A DNA stretch of 64,000 bases, taken from SUP05 sp964577715 (GTDB lineage Bacteria; Pseudomonadota; Gammaproteobacteria; PS1; Pseudothioglobaceae). Both the position numbers and the translations under genes were made by a program. The number at the start of each line of letters is the position of its first letter. Within the stretch, counting starts at the first letter, position 1. The stretch spans positions 4,370-68,369 of the forward strand of contig CAZOAA010000004.1 of assembly GCA_964577715.1 (NCBI GenBank), read 5' to 3'. The notes beneath the pieces were generated by a model. The model was given only the letters and a program-made list of their open reading frames with translations. It made no database searches and was not told where the DNA came from. Positions 25,056 through 34,085 of the stretch are shown in pieces.

Positions 25056-26219
25056 TTATTCTACCTGTAAATTAACAACTGGGTTATCCCTAACATCAAC
25101 CACTTTACTTAATACCTGTATATCTCCTACTTGTTTCATTGCTGAGCCTGTTTGACTAATGCGCACAACAATAATGATAGAATTAGACTGGGATAATTTT
25201 TGACTTGGCATTACGGAGTTTTTATCAGTCAGCTCCACCCTGCCTGAAAAATCTTTTAATTTTACCTTTTGTATGGCAATTGGCATGGGCCTACCTTTAG
25301 TAGATTTAGCATAAACCATAATAAAATAATCTGAGAATTTAGAACTTTTAAGTCGTTCAGATAGCTTAATATTAACAACAACCTTGCGCCCAGCCGCTTT
25401 ATCCTCTTCGCCTTGCATAGTAGATAATTCACTCAAAATATTCTCTAATATTGAGCGATCAGGATGACCTTGGGGCAAAATTGACAATGCACGCTGCCAA
25501 ACCTGTTTTGCAAGATCAAACTGCCCAGCACTAGCTGCAATCAATCCCGCCAAATACAGTGCATCAGGCATATTAGGGTTAATTTCTAACGCCTCCTTGA
25601 CCAGAGCCGTTGGGCGACCAGAGAATTTATTGCCTTGAGAAGTAGCAAGTGCAGATGCATACTCAACTAACATTGGGGCGTTATCTCGATTTAATTGATA
25701 AGATTTTTCGTAAGCCTTAATAGACTCATCCAATTTACCAAGCTCAAAATATGTCAAACCAAGCATTTGCCACGCTTCAAAATCATTAGTATTGTCTTGG
25801 AGATGCTTTTTAATTTCAAGTGCACTCTGTGCTAAGCTGAGTGGTTGTTTTTGAGTAACAAGCGTATCCACTTGTGGTTTTAAAAACTGATACATGCCTA
25901 AAGATAAAACCGGCAATGCAATCAACACAAATCCAATTATCCAAAAAGAGAGGTTGTGCTCAGATACTTTAGTACTACCTTGCTGATTTAATTCAATCGC
26001 TAATGTTTGAGTAATTTCTTCTTGCGCTTGATCGAATGATTTTTCATCTATTAAGCCCTGAGCTAAATCTTGTTTTAGTTCAGCTTGTTTTTGTTTACCT
26101 AGTTCAATATTAGACTTTTGAAGATTAAACGTTGAGCTTTTTAGCGGATATTTTAAAAACCAAATCAGCCAAACCACTGAAGCAATAATCATTAAAGAAA
26201 ACCAAACGTACATACTCAT
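25056..26219 (-). CDS. ccmI: cytochrome c biogenesis protein CcmI
   Basis: Apocytochrome c chaperone of the System I maturation complex. The 387 residues have an N-terminal pair of helices (about 3-20 and 90-110) around a cytoplasmic coiled segment, then periplasmic TPR repeats (for example NDFEAWQMLGLTYFELGKLDESIKAY region, about 137-165) and a beta-rich C-terminal domain. It overlaps ccmF by 4 bases. ccmG and ccmH, normally between ccmF and ccmI, are absent here. Confidence 0.85.
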   Translation of the reverse strand: MSMYVWFSLMIIASVVWLIWFLKYPLKSSTFNLQKSNIELGKQKQAELKQDLAQGLIDEKSFDQAQEEITQTLAIELNQQGSTKVSEHNLSFWIIGFVLIALPVLSLGMYQFLKPQVDTLVTQKQPLSLAQSALEIKKHLQDNTNDFEAWQMLGLTYFELGKLDESIKAYEKSYQLNRDNAPMLVEYASALATSQGNKFSGRPTALVKEALEINPNMPDALYLAGLIAASAGQFDLAKQVWQRALSILPQGHPDRSILENILSELSTMQGEEDKAAGRKVVVNIKLSERLKSSKFSDYFIMVYAKSTKGRPMPIAIQKVKLKDFSGRVELTDKNSVMPSQKLSQSNSIIIVVRISQTGSAMKQVGDIQVLSKVVDVRDNPVVNLQVE

Positions 26220-28120
26220 GACTTAACCTTTAATTTATATCGTCTATCAAAAGCAGCCAACAAAGCGCCCAATGAAATTAAGATTCCACCAAGCCAAATC
26301 CAGCGAATTAACGGTTTGTAATAAATTCTCAGACTCCAGGCACCGTCTTTTAAAGACTCTCCTAAAGCCACATAAATATCACGATAAAACGATGGATCAA
26401 TAGCAGCTTCAGTCATTGGCATGCCTGTCACATACTGGCGTTTTTCAGGCATTAAAGTAGTAATTTTGCTTCCTTCATAAAAAACTTCAACACGCCCTTT
26501 ATGTCCTTGATAATTACGCTCAGTAAAACTATCAACGCCTTTAAAGATAAACTGATATCCTTCAATTTCAACAGATTCATTCAGCTCCATCTTAATGTCT
26601 TTTTCCACGCCATATTGTGTTGTTACTGTTGCACCCAATAAAAACACTGCAATGCCAATATGGGCCATAATCATGCCAATAAATGCCTTACCCATTGCGC
26701 CCTTTTGATTAAATCTCTGAACCAGTAAAAGTAATGAATGCAACATAATCCAAATAAATAAAAAAGTTGCCAATAAGACAAAAACATTATCAGTTAATAA
26801 TAGGCTTATAACAAACAACAAGAAAATACCAATCCAAACAGACCTTAGTAAACTACCCGTTCTTTTTAGATTGTCCTTCTTCCATCTTAGAAAAGGGCCG
26901 AATGCCATTACAACAACAGCTGGTATCATGATAGGTACAAATACAGCATCAAAATAAGGGGCGCCTACTGAAATCTTCCCTAAACCAAGTGAATCTAGTA
27001 ATAATGGATAAAGCGTTCCTAAAAAAACACTTAACATTGCCCCAACCAACAAAATATTATTAATCAGCAATCCGCTTTCTCGTGATAGCGGTGAAAAAAC
27101 ATTACTACCACGCATCAATGCAGCGCGCCAAGCATATAACGCTAGTGATCCACCAATCACAATCACTAAAAATATCAAAATAAACAGGCCTCTAGCAGGA
27201 TCTGCTGCAAACGAATGAACGGAAGTTAAAATTCCAGATCTCACTAAAAAAGTACCCAATAAACTTAAGGAAAACCCAGAAATTGCCAATAGAACAGTCC
27301 AATGTTTAAAGGCGCCACGCTTTTCACTAACACTGAGAGAATGCACCAAAGCCGTTGCTACCAACCATGGCATAAAGGAGGCGTTTTCTACTGGATCCCA
27401 AAACCACCAGCCACCCCAGCCAAGCTCGTAATATGCCCACCAAGATCCAAGCACAATACCAAAAGTTAAAAATGCCCAAGCAACAAGTGTCCAAGGGCGC
27501 GACCACCTTAACCATGTTGAGTCTAACTGTCCGCGAATAAGTGAAGATAAAACAAACGCAAAAGGCACTGCTAAACCTACATATCCCATATACAACATAG
27601 GCGGATGAATAGCCAAACCAATATCTTGCAATAATGGATTAAGTTCTCTGCCTTGTAACGGGGCGACTGCCAAACGCTCAAAAGGGTTAGAAGTTAATAA
27701 TAAGAACAATAAAAACCCAATACTAACTAAACCTAATACAATCAAAATATGTGTTAATACATCTGCAGGTAGACGTTTAGAAAAAACAGATACTGCAACA
27801 CTCCAAGCAGATAAGATTAGTGCCCATAATAACAACGACCCTTCATGTGCGCCCCAAACAGCAGATACTTTAAAAATATTGGGCAACTCTGTATTGGAAT
27901 TATTAGCCACATATTTAACTGAAAAATCATCAACTATAAAGGCATTCATGAGCACGGCAAATGCCACAACAATCCAAAAAAATTGCATCCATAAAATTGG
28001 CTTGGAACTACTGATGAGCGCAGTGTTGTTTTTAATCAGACCAATACTTGGCAAAACAACTTGCATCAGTACAAAGACTAAAGATAGAATTAATGCAAAA
28101 TGTCCAATCTCAACTAACAT
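26216..28120 (-). CDS. ccmF: heme lyase CcmF
   Basis: Integral membrane subunit that attaches heme to apocytochrome c. The 634 residues form about fifteen helices and include the tryptophan-rich WWD signature (WGGWWFWDPVENASF) near residue 235 and several conserved histidines (for example EGSLLLW with HEGS, and PPMLYMGY preceded by IH). A large periplasmic loop lies near the C-terminus. It is the first ccm gene visible; it follows serB by 18 bases. Confidence 0.95.
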   Translation of the reverse strand: MLVEIGHFALILSLVFVLMQVVLPSIGLIKNNTALISSSKPILWMQFFWIVVAFAVLMNAFIVDDFSVKYVANNSNTELPNIFKVSAVWGAHEGSLLLWALILSAWSVAVSVFSKRLPADVLTHILIVLGLVSIGFLLFLLLTSNPFERLAVAPLQGRELNPLLQDIGLAIHPPMLYMGYVGLAVPFAFVLSSLIRGQLDSTWLRWSRPWTLVAWAFLTFGIVLGSWWAYYELGWGGWWFWDPVENASFMPWLVATALVHSLSVSEKRGAFKHWTVLLAISGFSLSLLGTFLVRSGILTSVHSFAADPARGLFILIFLVIVIGGSLALYAWRAALMRGSNVFSPLSRESGLLINNILLVGAMLSVFLGTLYPLLLDSLGLGKISVGAPYFDAVFVPIMIPAVVVMAFGPFLRWKKDNLKRTGSLLRSVWIGIFLLFVISLLLTDNVFVLLATFLFIWIMLHSLLLLVQRFNQKGAMGKAFIGMIMAHIGIAVFLLGATVTTQYGVEKDIKMELNESVEIEGYQFIFKGVDSFTERNYQGHKGRVEVFYEGSKITTLMPEKRQYVTGMPMTEAAIDPSFYRDIYVALGESLKDGAWSLRIYYKPLIRWIWLGGILISLGALLAAFDRRYKLKVKS

Positions 28121-28138
28121 ATCAAGTAAATAAAAATC

Positions 28139-28939
28139 TTATTCATCAAATAAATCTATTATTTTATCTAAACCACCAAAACTAATTACAATATTTGCCT
28201 GCTTAAGTACCGCAGGTTTAGCGTGAAAAGCAACTGACAAGCCTGCAATTTCCATCATTTTCAAATCATTGGCGCCATCACCAACAACAATAACTTGGTT
28301 TGGTTTAATTGCATGTTGAGCGCATAGCTCTTTAACAAATTCAGCTTTAGCATCAGCGTCGATAATATCCCCTTGCGTTGTTCCTGTTAGCTGGTTATCT
28401 TCAATATTCAATACACAGCCACGAGAATGATCCAATCCTAAATCTTTGGCCAATCGATTAGTAAAAAAAGTAAACCCGCCAGATACAACTGAAGTTTTTA
28501 TTAATTTATTTTTTAAAAATTTAATTAGTTCTCTACCGCCTTTATTAACTTGTAAACGCTCGTTATAAACCTTGTTCAATACATCAACTTTCAGTCCTTT
28601 TAATAAGGCGACACGCTCAATTAAGGATGCTTTAAAGTCTAGTTCGCCTTGCATAGCGCGCTCGGTTATGGATGCTACTTGTGGTTTAATATTGGCAAAA
28701 TCTGCAATCTCATCAATACACTCAATGTTAATCAGGGTTGAATCCATATCACTTACAAATAATTTTATTTTCGAGAAATTAATATCAGGAAGATAGTTAA
28801 AATCAGTTGAATGCTGATTTCTTAATTTTTCTAAATCAACAGAAGTCCGATGCCTGATGTGCGTTGTAAGCACTTTAAAATCGCTAGAAATTTTTTGAGC
28901 GACTTCTGTGTTTAAACTGTGTTGAATGATTGTTTTCAT
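28139..28939 (-). CDS. serB: phosphoserine phosphatase
   Basis: Last step of serine synthesis. The 266 residues are a HAD phosphatase with the nucleophile Asp64 and acid Asp66 in VSDMDSTLIN, Ser in VVSGGFTFF, and the metal motif VGDGANDLKMM. A short N-terminal region (about 55 residues) precedes the core and is smaller than the ACT-containing domain of E. coli SerB. It is followed by ccmF in the same direction. Confidence 0.92.
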   Translation of the reverse strand: MKTIIQHSLNTEVAQKISSDFKVLTTHIRHRTSVDLEKLRNQHSTDFNYLPDINFSKIKLFVSDMDSTLINIECIDEIADFANIKPQVASITERAMQGELDFKASLIERVALLKGLKVDVLNKVYNERLQVNKGGRELIKFLKNKLIKTSVVSGGFTFFTNRLAKDLGLDHSRGCVLNIEDNQLTGTTQGDIIDADAKAEFVKELCAQHAIKPNQVIVVGDGANDLKMMEIAGLSVAFHAKPAVLKQANIVISFGGLDKIIDLFDE

Positions 28940-28955
28940 AACCTAAATAGGATTA

Positions 28956-29040
28956 TGGTGCGGAAGGAGAGACTCGAACTCTCACGTCTTACGACACTGG
29001 AACCTAAATCCAGCGTGTCTACCAATTCCACCACTCCCGC
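28956..29040 (-). tRNA. tRNA-Leu (anticodon UAG)
   Basis: Read leftward, the sequence folds as a class II tRNA: acceptor GCGGGAG/CTTCCGC, D arm with GTGGAATTGGTAGAC, anticodon stem CTGGA/TCCAG around loop TTTAGGT (anticodon TAG), a long variable arm, and the T arm with GTTCGAGTC. The 3' CCA is encoded (28956-28958). Confidence 0.96.
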
Positions 29041-29129
29041 ATTCTACTCACTACCCCTTGAGAGCAAAGATTTGAAATTATACCTAATTAATGTTACAGT
29101 GAGAACTTTCAAACCTAGAGGAGAGGAAT

Positions 29130-29324
29130 ATGACGATCAATAACGCTGTCTCGGCTATGGCTGGTGTATTTACAATGGGGTCTTTACTTTTAGCAGATGT
29201 TAACCTGTCTGAACCAAGCTGGTTGTGGTTAACTTTTTTTGTCGGATTTAACTTATTACAATCAGCTTTTACAGGGTTTTGTCCAGCAGCTATGATCTTT
29301 AAGTCAATGGGACTAAAAAACTAA
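29130..29324 (+). CDS. small membrane protein of the DUF2892 (YgaP-like) family
   Basis: 64 residues with two hydrophobic helices (about 7-25 and 32-50) and the family's C-terminal CPAAMIFKSMGLK. GAGGAGAGGA lies before the ATG. DUF2892 domains occur alone or fused to rhodanese domains (as in E. coli YgaP); their job is not settled, though sulfur-related roles are suspected. Its stop overlaps the cysG stop on the other strand by 4 bases. Confidence 0.85.
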   Translation: MTINNAVSAMAGVFTMGSLLLADVNLSEPSWLWLTFFVGFNLLQSAFTGFCPAAMIFKSMGLKN

Positions 29325-30703
29325 TCAAGATTAAACCAGTTTAGTTTTTCCCTAAGCTTAACCACTTCACCAATAATAATTAATGTTGGTGCATGGATAG
29401 TGGTGCTCTCAACTAAATTAGGCAACTCAGCTAAATGAGTAACATACACTTGATGATCTGGAGTAGTGCCTTTTTCAACTAATGCGACCGGCATATCGCC
29501 ACGCATACCGTGTGCAATCAACTGCTCTGACAAATGTCTAGCGCCTTTGAGTGCCATATAAAAAACAATGGTTTGCTGCTCAACTGCTAATTCGTCCCAC
29601 GGCAGATTCATACTGCCATCTTTTAAATGCCCAGTAACAAATCGACAAGACTGTGAATAATCTCGATGTGTTAACGGAATACCGGAATAGGTAGAACAAC
29701 CCGATGCAGCTGTAATGCCTGGAACCACTTGGAATGGAATACCATTTTCAGCCAAGGTTTCAATCTCTTCGCCACCACGACCAAAAATAAACGGATCTCC
29801 GCCTTTAAGGCGACAAACACGTCGGCCTTGTTTAGCCAGATCAACCAGTAGTTGGTTAATGTCGCCTTGCGGTACAGCGTGGTTATCTCTTTCCTTGCCT
29901 ACATAAATGAGTTCTGCATCACGCCTAACCAATTCCATCACCCCATCTGATACCAAACGATCGTACAAAATAACATCAGCTTGTTGCATTAGGCGCAATG
30001 CTTTAAAAGTTAGCAAATCAGGGTCACCCGGACCACCGCCTACTAAGTAAACTTCCCCTATATCGCTATCACTACTTTTATCAAGTTGAGATTGCATGTC
30101 TTCTTTTGCCTCATCAATTTTTCCAGAAAATACTTTTTCTGCCGCAACACCGGAAAAAGCTCTTTCCCAAAAATAACGTCGATCCTCAATCTTATTAAAC
30201 TTCGCCTTAACTTGATCTCTAAAATCACCTGCAAGCTCTGCAAGTTTTCCATACGCATGAGGGATTGTGCTTTCTAGTTTTGCACGAATCAAGCGTGCCA
30301 ATACAGGCGCTTTTCCCGCCGATGAAATTGCAATGACAATCGGTGATCGATCCACAATTGATGGCATAACAAATGAGCATAGCTCTGGAGAATCTACAAC
30401 ATTCACTGGAATATTGGCTTCTTTAGCCAATGTTGATACCTGTGCATTTAAAACCGAATCGTCAGTTGCGGAAACAATTAAAGCCTGTCTATCAATATCA
30501 GTTGGCTCAAATGCTTTCTCAATATAAGTTATTTGTTTGTTTTTAACTAGTGCTGTAATGCCATCACAGTACTCTTTTGACACACACGTGACTACTGCAT
30601 CAGCCTTTAACAATAGATTGATTTTACGCAGAGCAATATCGCCACCACCCACAACCAAGCAAGGTTTATGCTTAATATCAATAAAAATAGGCAGGTAATT
30701 CAT
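29321..30703 (-). CDS. cysG: siroheme synthase CysG (trifunctional)
   Basis: Makes siroheme from uroporphyrinogen III for sulfite or nitrite reductases. The start at 30703 (MNYLPIFIDIKHKPCLVVGGG) matches E. coli CysG and gives 460 residues. The N-terminal part is the NAD-dependent dehydrogenase/ferrochelatase (VGGGDIALRK; AISSAGKAPVLARLIR). The C-terminal half, from about residue 215, is the SAM methyltransferase (VGGGPGDPDLLT, GGDPFIFGRGGEE, VVPGITAASG). It is divergent from the cysteine-rich gene at 30758. Confidence 0.95.
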   Translation of the reverse strand: MNYLPIFIDIKHKPCLVVGGGDIALRKINLLLKADAVVTCVSKEYCDGITALVKNKQITYIEKAFEPTDIDRQALIVSATDDSVLNAQVSTLAKEANIPVNVVDSPELCSFVMPSIVDRSPIVIAISSAGKAPVLARLIRAKLESTIPHAYGKLAELAGDFRDQVKAKFNKIEDRRYFWERAFSGVAAEKVFSGKIDEAKEDMQSQLDKSSDSDIGEVYLVGGGPGDPDLLTFKALRLMQQADVILYDRLVSDGVMELVRRDAELIYVGKERDNHAVPQGDINQLLVDLAKQGRRVCRLKGGDPFIFGRGGEEIETLAENGIPFQVVPGITAASGCSTYSGIPLTHRDYSQSCRFVTGHLKDGSMNLPWDELAVEQQTIVFYMALKGARHLSEQLIAHGMRGDMPVALVEKGTTPDHQVYVTHLAELPNLVESTTIHAPTLIIIGEVVKLREKLNWFNLD

Positions 30704-30757
30704 AAAGCGTTTAACTCTAAAATATAAAGATACTATTATAATGTGCAATGAGCTCTT

Positions 30758-31165
30758 ATGCATAATGAACATTACACTTGCCCTTTTTCACACCTAATAC
30801 TCAGTGGTAGGTGTGCTTGTCAATTTAGCGCTAAAGACTGCCTGGCTGAAAAAGAATTTGGCGCATGTCTTAACAAAAAAGCATCAGTAGACTGTCAAAC
30901 ACTTTATTGCAATTTACGCGATAACAGCGACTTTGTACTTAACTCACACCAACAAACCAATTTGTCAGTAGGTCAGCAATCTAAAATAAAAATGGGCGGA
31001 TTATTAGCACTACAGGAGATTCTTAAACATGCATCAAATGAAAAAATTAATGATATTTTTGAATTAGTACAAAGAGTTAAGAAAAAATACAAGGAATTTG
31101 CAAAAATACCTTTTTCACAGCTTATGCCTAAAATAGCACAATTTAAATTTCGTCAAAAACCTTAG
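30758..31165 (+). CDS. conserved-looking cysteine-rich protein of unknown function
   Basis: 135 residues, not assigned. The N-terminal half holds seven cysteines (CPFSH, GRCACQ, DCLAE, GACLN, DCQTLYC), a spacing that could bind a metal or iron-sulfur cluster. The C-terminal half is basic and helical (NDIFELVQRVKKKYKEF). It has no signal peptide or membrane helix. It is divergent from cysG with 54 bases between starts, hinting at a link with siroheme or sulfur metabolism. Confidence 0.7.
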   Translation: MHNEHYTCPFSHLILSGRCACQFSAKDCLAEKEFGACLNKKASVDCQTLYCNLRDNSDFVLNSHQQTNLSVGQQSKIKMGGLLALQEILKHASNEKINDIFELVQRVKKKYKEFAKIPFSQLMPKIAQFKFRQKP

Positions 31166-31177
31166 AAAAACAATCTG

Positions 31178-31852
31178 TTATACGTTTAACACTTGTTTAA
31201 TAAAAGGAATAGTAATATCATTTTTTTGTTGCAATGAAGCTTTATCTAGATGATTAATTGCCCCTAATAATTCTGTCAAATCACGTGAATAATACTTAAA
31301 CAAATAATCATAAACTTTACTTTCTATCGATATATTCTGACTTTCCATTTTGGATTGAATAACTAACTTCTTATTTTCATCACTCAAAGGCTCAAGGCAA
31401 AATATTGTTGCTAAAGACAATCTAGTTTTTAAGTCTTTCAATAGATTTAACTTACTTGGCAGTGCGTCCCCACTAATAATTAACTTTACTTGAGTTTGGA
31501 CAGAACGATTGTAAAGATCAAATAAGTCCTGTTGTTGTTTTTCGTTTGAATGACCTACATTGTCCAGACACACCCAATCCAATAATTCAAGGTCGCTTAA
31601 CACGCCATCTGGCAGATTTTGATCAAAATCAACATAGGCGACTTCCATTTTCTTTTCAAGTGCTGCAAATGCACAACCTTGCAATAAGTGCGTTTTTCCA
31701 CTTGATTTAGTACCATAAATATAAACTACAGAGGGAACTTGATGGGTAAATAATTGGAAAATAAAATCGAGTATTTGCTGGTTTTTTTCACCAACAAAAT
31801 TTTCAAGCAACATTTTAGAATTAAGTGAAAATGGCAAGCCCAATTGATTCAT
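31178..31852 (-). CDS. hda: DnaA regulatory inactivator Hda
   Basis: Stimulates hydrolysis of DnaA-bound ATP after replication starts, acting with the sliding clamp. The 224 residues have the clamp-binding motif QLGLPF at positions 3-8, a Walker A motif (GTKSSGKT at about 47-54) and Walker B (WVCLDNV). It lacks the DnaA DNA-binding domain. It overlaps pgsA by 4 bases; hda next to a membrane-lipid gene is seen in other gammaproteobacteria. Confidence 0.92.
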   Translation of the reverse strand: MNQLGLPFSLNSKMLLENFVGEKNQQILDFIFQLFTHQVPSVVYIYGTKSSGKTHLLQGCAFAALEKKMEVAYVDFDQNLPDGVLSDLELLDWVCLDNVGHSNEKQQQDLFDLYNRSVQTQVKLIISGDALPSKLNLLKDLKTRLSLATIFCLEPLSDENKKLVIQSKMESQNISIESKVYDYLFKYYSRDLTELLGAINHLDKASLQQKNDITIPFIKQVLNV

Positions 31853-32415
31853 TTACGCTTCTCTTGCAAAATTACTTGTTTGGTCCATATCCACACATAA
31901 TCAGCGCCACTCAACACAGTAGAAGTAGCAACAATAACAAAAAACATAGTTTCCCATTGGTGCATAACAGGATAAATTTGCATAATTACCAAAAACAATA
32001 CTAAAGCAATTTGCAATGCTGTATTAAATTTAGATAAATTCGACGGAGTTAATAAAACATCCTGCGAGGCATCTGATCCAAGAAAATAACCTACGGTACC
32101 TGCCACAATCATCACATCACGCAAAAAAACTAAAATTAGTAGCCATAAAGGCAATAGACCAATCCAAAAAAGTGCGATAAAACTGCCTACCAACAATAAT
32201 TTATCGGCCATTGGATCTATGATGGAACCTAGCCTGGTTTGGCAAGAAAAGCGCTTTGCAATCCAACCATCTAGTGCATCAGTCACACCGGCAATAAAAA
32301 ATAAAGCAAGTGCTAAAGAATAATTATGATTTAGCAAAGTCATTACAACTGGCACTGTTAAAATAATGCGTAAAATTGACAGTGCATTTGGCAAAGAAGA
32401 AAGACTAAAATTCAT
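31849..32415 (-). CDS. pgsA: CDP-diacylglycerol--glycerol-3-phosphate 3-phosphatidyltransferase
   Basis: Makes phosphatidylglycerol phosphate, the first step toward phosphatidylglycerol and cardiolipin. The 188 residues show the CDP-alcohol phosphotransferase motif: DALDGWIAKR, then G and D in LGSIIDPMADK, with about five membrane helices. It is divergent from purM with 43 bases between starts, and is followed by hda. Confidence 0.94.
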   Translation of the reverse strand: MNFSLSSLPNALSILRIILTVPVVMTLLNHNYSLALALFFIAGVTDALDGWIAKRFSCQTRLGSIIDPMADKLLLVGSFIALFWIGLLPLWLLILVFLRDVMIVAGTVGYFLGSDASQDVLLTPSNLSKFNTALQIALVLFLVIMQIYPVMHQWETMFFVIVATSTVLSGADYVWIWTKQVILQEKRK

Positions 32416-32458
32416 TTTTTGCTAGAAAAAAATTATTGATTATACGGAAAAAACCAAG

Positions 32459-33460
32459 ATGTCGTCATTGACTTACCAAGACTCAGGCGTTGATATTACC
32501 AAAGGTAACGAACTCATTGAGCACATTAAACCCATTGCAAAATCTACCGCTAGAGAGGGTGTTTTAGCTGGTCTAGGTGGATTTGGCGCAATGTTTGAAT
32601 TGCCAATTAATAAATACAAAAACCCAGTTTTAATATCAGGCACTGATGGTGTTGGCACCAAACTTAAAGTGGCTGAAATGCTCAATAAGCACGACACTAT
32701 TGGTATTGATTTAGTGGCAATGTGTGTTAACGACTTAATTGTGCAAGGTGCAGAACCTTTATTCTTTCTAGATTACTACGCTACTGGAAAACTCAATACA
32801 GAAGTTGCGGTATCTGTGATTTCTGGTATTGGAGAAGGTTGTAGGCAATCTGGTTGTGCGCTTATTGGTGGAGAAACAGCTGAAATGCCAGGTATGTATA
32901 GTGGCGAGGATTATGACTTAGCCGGTTTTTGTGTAGGTATTGCTGATAAAGATAAAGTCATTGATGGCTCACAAGTCTCTAGTGGTGATCATATTATCGC
33001 CTTAGGGTCATCAGGTCCGCATTCAAATGGCTATTCACTCATTCGCAAAGTATTAGAGCAATCGAACCCAACTGAGGATCAACTCAATGCACTAATTGAA
33101 CCTACTAAAATATATGTTAAATCTGTACTGTCACTAATTGAAAAATACTCAGTACACGCCATATCACACATTACTGGTGGCGGGCTATTAGAAAATATTC
33201 CACGTGTCTTGCCTGCTGATTTAGCCGCAAAATTAGACGATAACTCTTGGGCATTACCTGAAATTTTCCAGTTTTTACAAAACAACGGCAATATTGACAT
33301 AATGGAAATGTATCGTGTTTTTAACTGTGGTGTCGGTATGGTAATCGTTTTACCAAAAGAACAAAGTAAAGATGCGATTAGACACCTTAACGAGCTTGGT
33401 GAAAATGCTTGGCTTATTGGTGAAATCACACAAGCTAAGGGCGAACAAGTTATTATTTAA
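32459..33460 (+). CDS. purM: phosphoribosylformylglycinamidine cyclo-ligase
   Basis: Fifth step of purine synthesis, forming aminoimidazole ribonucleotide with ATP. The 333 residues carry the family motifs GGFGAMFELP, SGTDGVGTKLKVA, ALIGGETAEMPGMY and HITGGGLLENIPR. It heads the purM-purN operon, the arrangement of E. coli; purN begins 13 bases later. Confidence 0.97.
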   Translation: MSSLTYQDSGVDITKGNELIEHIKPIAKSTAREGVLAGLGGFGAMFELPINKYKNPVLISGTDGVGTKLKVAEMLNKHDTIGIDLVAMCVNDLIVQGAEPLFFLDYYATGKLNTEVAVSVISGIGEGCRQSGCALIGGETAEMPGMYSGEDYDLAGFCVGIADKDKVIDGSQVSSGDHIIALGSSGPHSNGYSLIRKVLEQSNPTEDQLNALIEPTKIYVKSVLSLIEKYSVHAISHITGGGLLENIPRVLPADLAAKLDDNSWALPEIFQFLQNNGNIDIMEMYRVFNCGVGMVIVLPKEQSKDAIRHLNELGENAWLIGEITQAKGEQVII

Positions 33461-33473
33461 CAAGGGCAAGTAG

Positions 33474-34085
33474 ATGGGTATGAACGGAGTTATTTTAATC
33501 TCTGGCAATGGCTCAAACCTTCAATCAATCATCGATAATGCTGGTGATATCAACTTGTCTATTGATTGTGTTATTAGCAACAAGGCTGATGCATACGGAC
33601 TCAAACGTGCCGAACAAGCAAACATTACTACTCATACCATTGAGCACAATCAATTTTATTCTAGAGAAGAATTTGATAAAAACCTCAGCCAGATAATTGA
33701 TAAATACAATCCGGAAATCATTATATTAGCCGGGTTTATGCGCATTCTTAGTGCTGAATTTACACAAAAATATTGTGGCAAAATGCTTAACATCCACCCA
33801 TCATTATTGCCTAAATATCAAGGCCTAGACACACATCAACGCGTTATTAATGCAGATGAAAACGAACACGGCGTTAGTATTCATTTTGTTACTGCTCAGC
33901 TTGATGGTGGCCCAATTATTGCACAAAGCAGTGTTCCAGTTTTGCCTAACGATGATGCCAAATCTTTGGCAGAACGAGTATTAATTGAAGAGCACAAGCT
34001 CTATCCAAAAGTTATCAATTGGTTTACCCAAGGCAGGCTAAAGCTTAAAGGCAATAATGCTGTTTTAGACGGAAAAAAACTATGA
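33474..34085 (+). CDS. purN: phosphoribosylglycinamide formyltransferase
   Basis: Transfers formyl from 10-formyltetrahydrofolate to glycinamide ribonucleotide. The 203 residues include the nucleotide-binding SGNGSNLQ, the catalytic NIHPSLLPKYQG (Asn and His) and the later Asp in AQLDGGPII. The start may be the ATG two codons downstream (MNGVILISGNG). It overlaps the next gene by 4 bases. Confidence 0.95.
   Translation: MGMNGVILISGNGSNLQSIIDNAGDINLSIDCVISNKADAYGLKRAEQANITTHTIEHNQFYSREEFDKNLSQIIDKYNPEIIILAGFMRILSAEFTQKYCGKMLNIHPSLLPKYQGLDTHQRVINADENEHGVSIHFVTAQLDGGPIIAQSSVPVLPNDDAKSLAERVLIEEHKLYPKVINWFTQGRLKLKGNNAVLDGKKL

Noticed and set aside
28919..29143. Plus-strand frame across the tRNA region
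   Set aside because: It is the antisense of tRNA-Leu and flanks, with no coding features.
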